Made by a program: the position numbers and the translations under genes
Shown here: positions 52,116 through 52,188 of the stretch, one piece after another
Layout of the letters: the number at the start of each line of letters is the position of its first letter
Numbering within the stretch: the first letter of the stretch is position 1
Source of the DNA: Polyangiaceae bacterium
GTDB taxonomy: Bacteria > Myxococcota_A > Polyangia > Polyangiales > Polyangiaceae
NCBI GenBank assembly: GCA_016929495.1
Contig: JAFGIS010000615.1
Coordinates: 1-52,188, forward strand
Reading direction: 5' to 3'
DNA: 52,188 nt
Notes under the pieces: generated by a model
Seen by the model: only the letters and a program-made list of their open reading frames with translations
Told to the model about the DNA's origin: nothing
Databases searched by the model: none

Positions 52116-52188
52116 CGGAAACTTCCAGAAAGCCCGCCCGCCAAGCTCGGTTTCTGGCGAAGTTTCGCGAGAACCGGAGCGGAGCGTA

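Overview
The window is high-GC DNA (G/C-dominated third codon positions) from what I infer to be a myxobacterium (Myxococcota, perhaps Polyangiales). The grounds are a giant Ser/Thr-kinase/ATPase/histidine-kinase hybrid, several sigma-54 activators and histidine kinases, Gly/Ser-rich lipoproteins ending in Cys-rich modules, a degraded HNH endonuclease of a type common in this phylum, and structured intergenic repeats. The assignment is not proven by the sequence.

Layout. 1-1454: end of a SAM methyltransferase, convergent with an ATC-hydrolase-like gene. 1684-10936 (minus): a 1848-residue kinase hybrid, preceded in transcription order by a tight B12-radical-SAM, GNAT and YcaO operon that looks like an uncharacterised peptide-modification cassette with no obvious precursor gene. 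11384-13308 (minus): two envelope genes, head-to-head with a REC-GGDEF-EAL protein (13268-15259), followed by gluQ (15357-16322).

16323-18021 is a 1.7 kb region with no convincing protein gene. It holds a near-perfect sigma-54 promoter followed by about 150 nt that fold into three stem-loops with C-rich loops and end in a terminator. This looks like a small-RNA gene resembling Myxococcus Pxr. The same region carries two copies of a miniature inverted-repeat element and a palindromic repeat.

18022-20066: FecR-like secreted protein and a HAD phosphatase. 20338-28389 (minus): PAS-type sigma-54 activator, DUF2254-like membrane protein, then a gene series YjbQ, globin-coupled histidine kinase, REC-PAS histidine kinase and NtrC-like regulator whose GAFTGA loop is lost. 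This reads as an oxygen- or redox-sensing phosphorelay. 28512-33755 (minus): Cys-rich lipoprotein, beta-propeller protein and SpoIVB-type (S55) peptidase. 33912-38938: small membrane protein, thiD with an EamA transporter, two small genes, tRNA-Leu(UAA), aldo/keto reductase and nitroreductase. 38983-44262 (minus): YihY, TPR lipoprotein, SpoVR and YeaH. 44560-46290: YkgJ and hemB. 46300-46680: HNH relic. 46857-49778: glnE. 49968-51998: CotH lipoprotein, followed by a third copy of the miniature element at the window edge.

Two dispersed repeat families recur in the gaps: one with terminal inverted repeats TGGTGCCCTGTCTCC, and one about 143 bp long built on the palindrome CGTTTCAATTGAAACG with a central hairpin.
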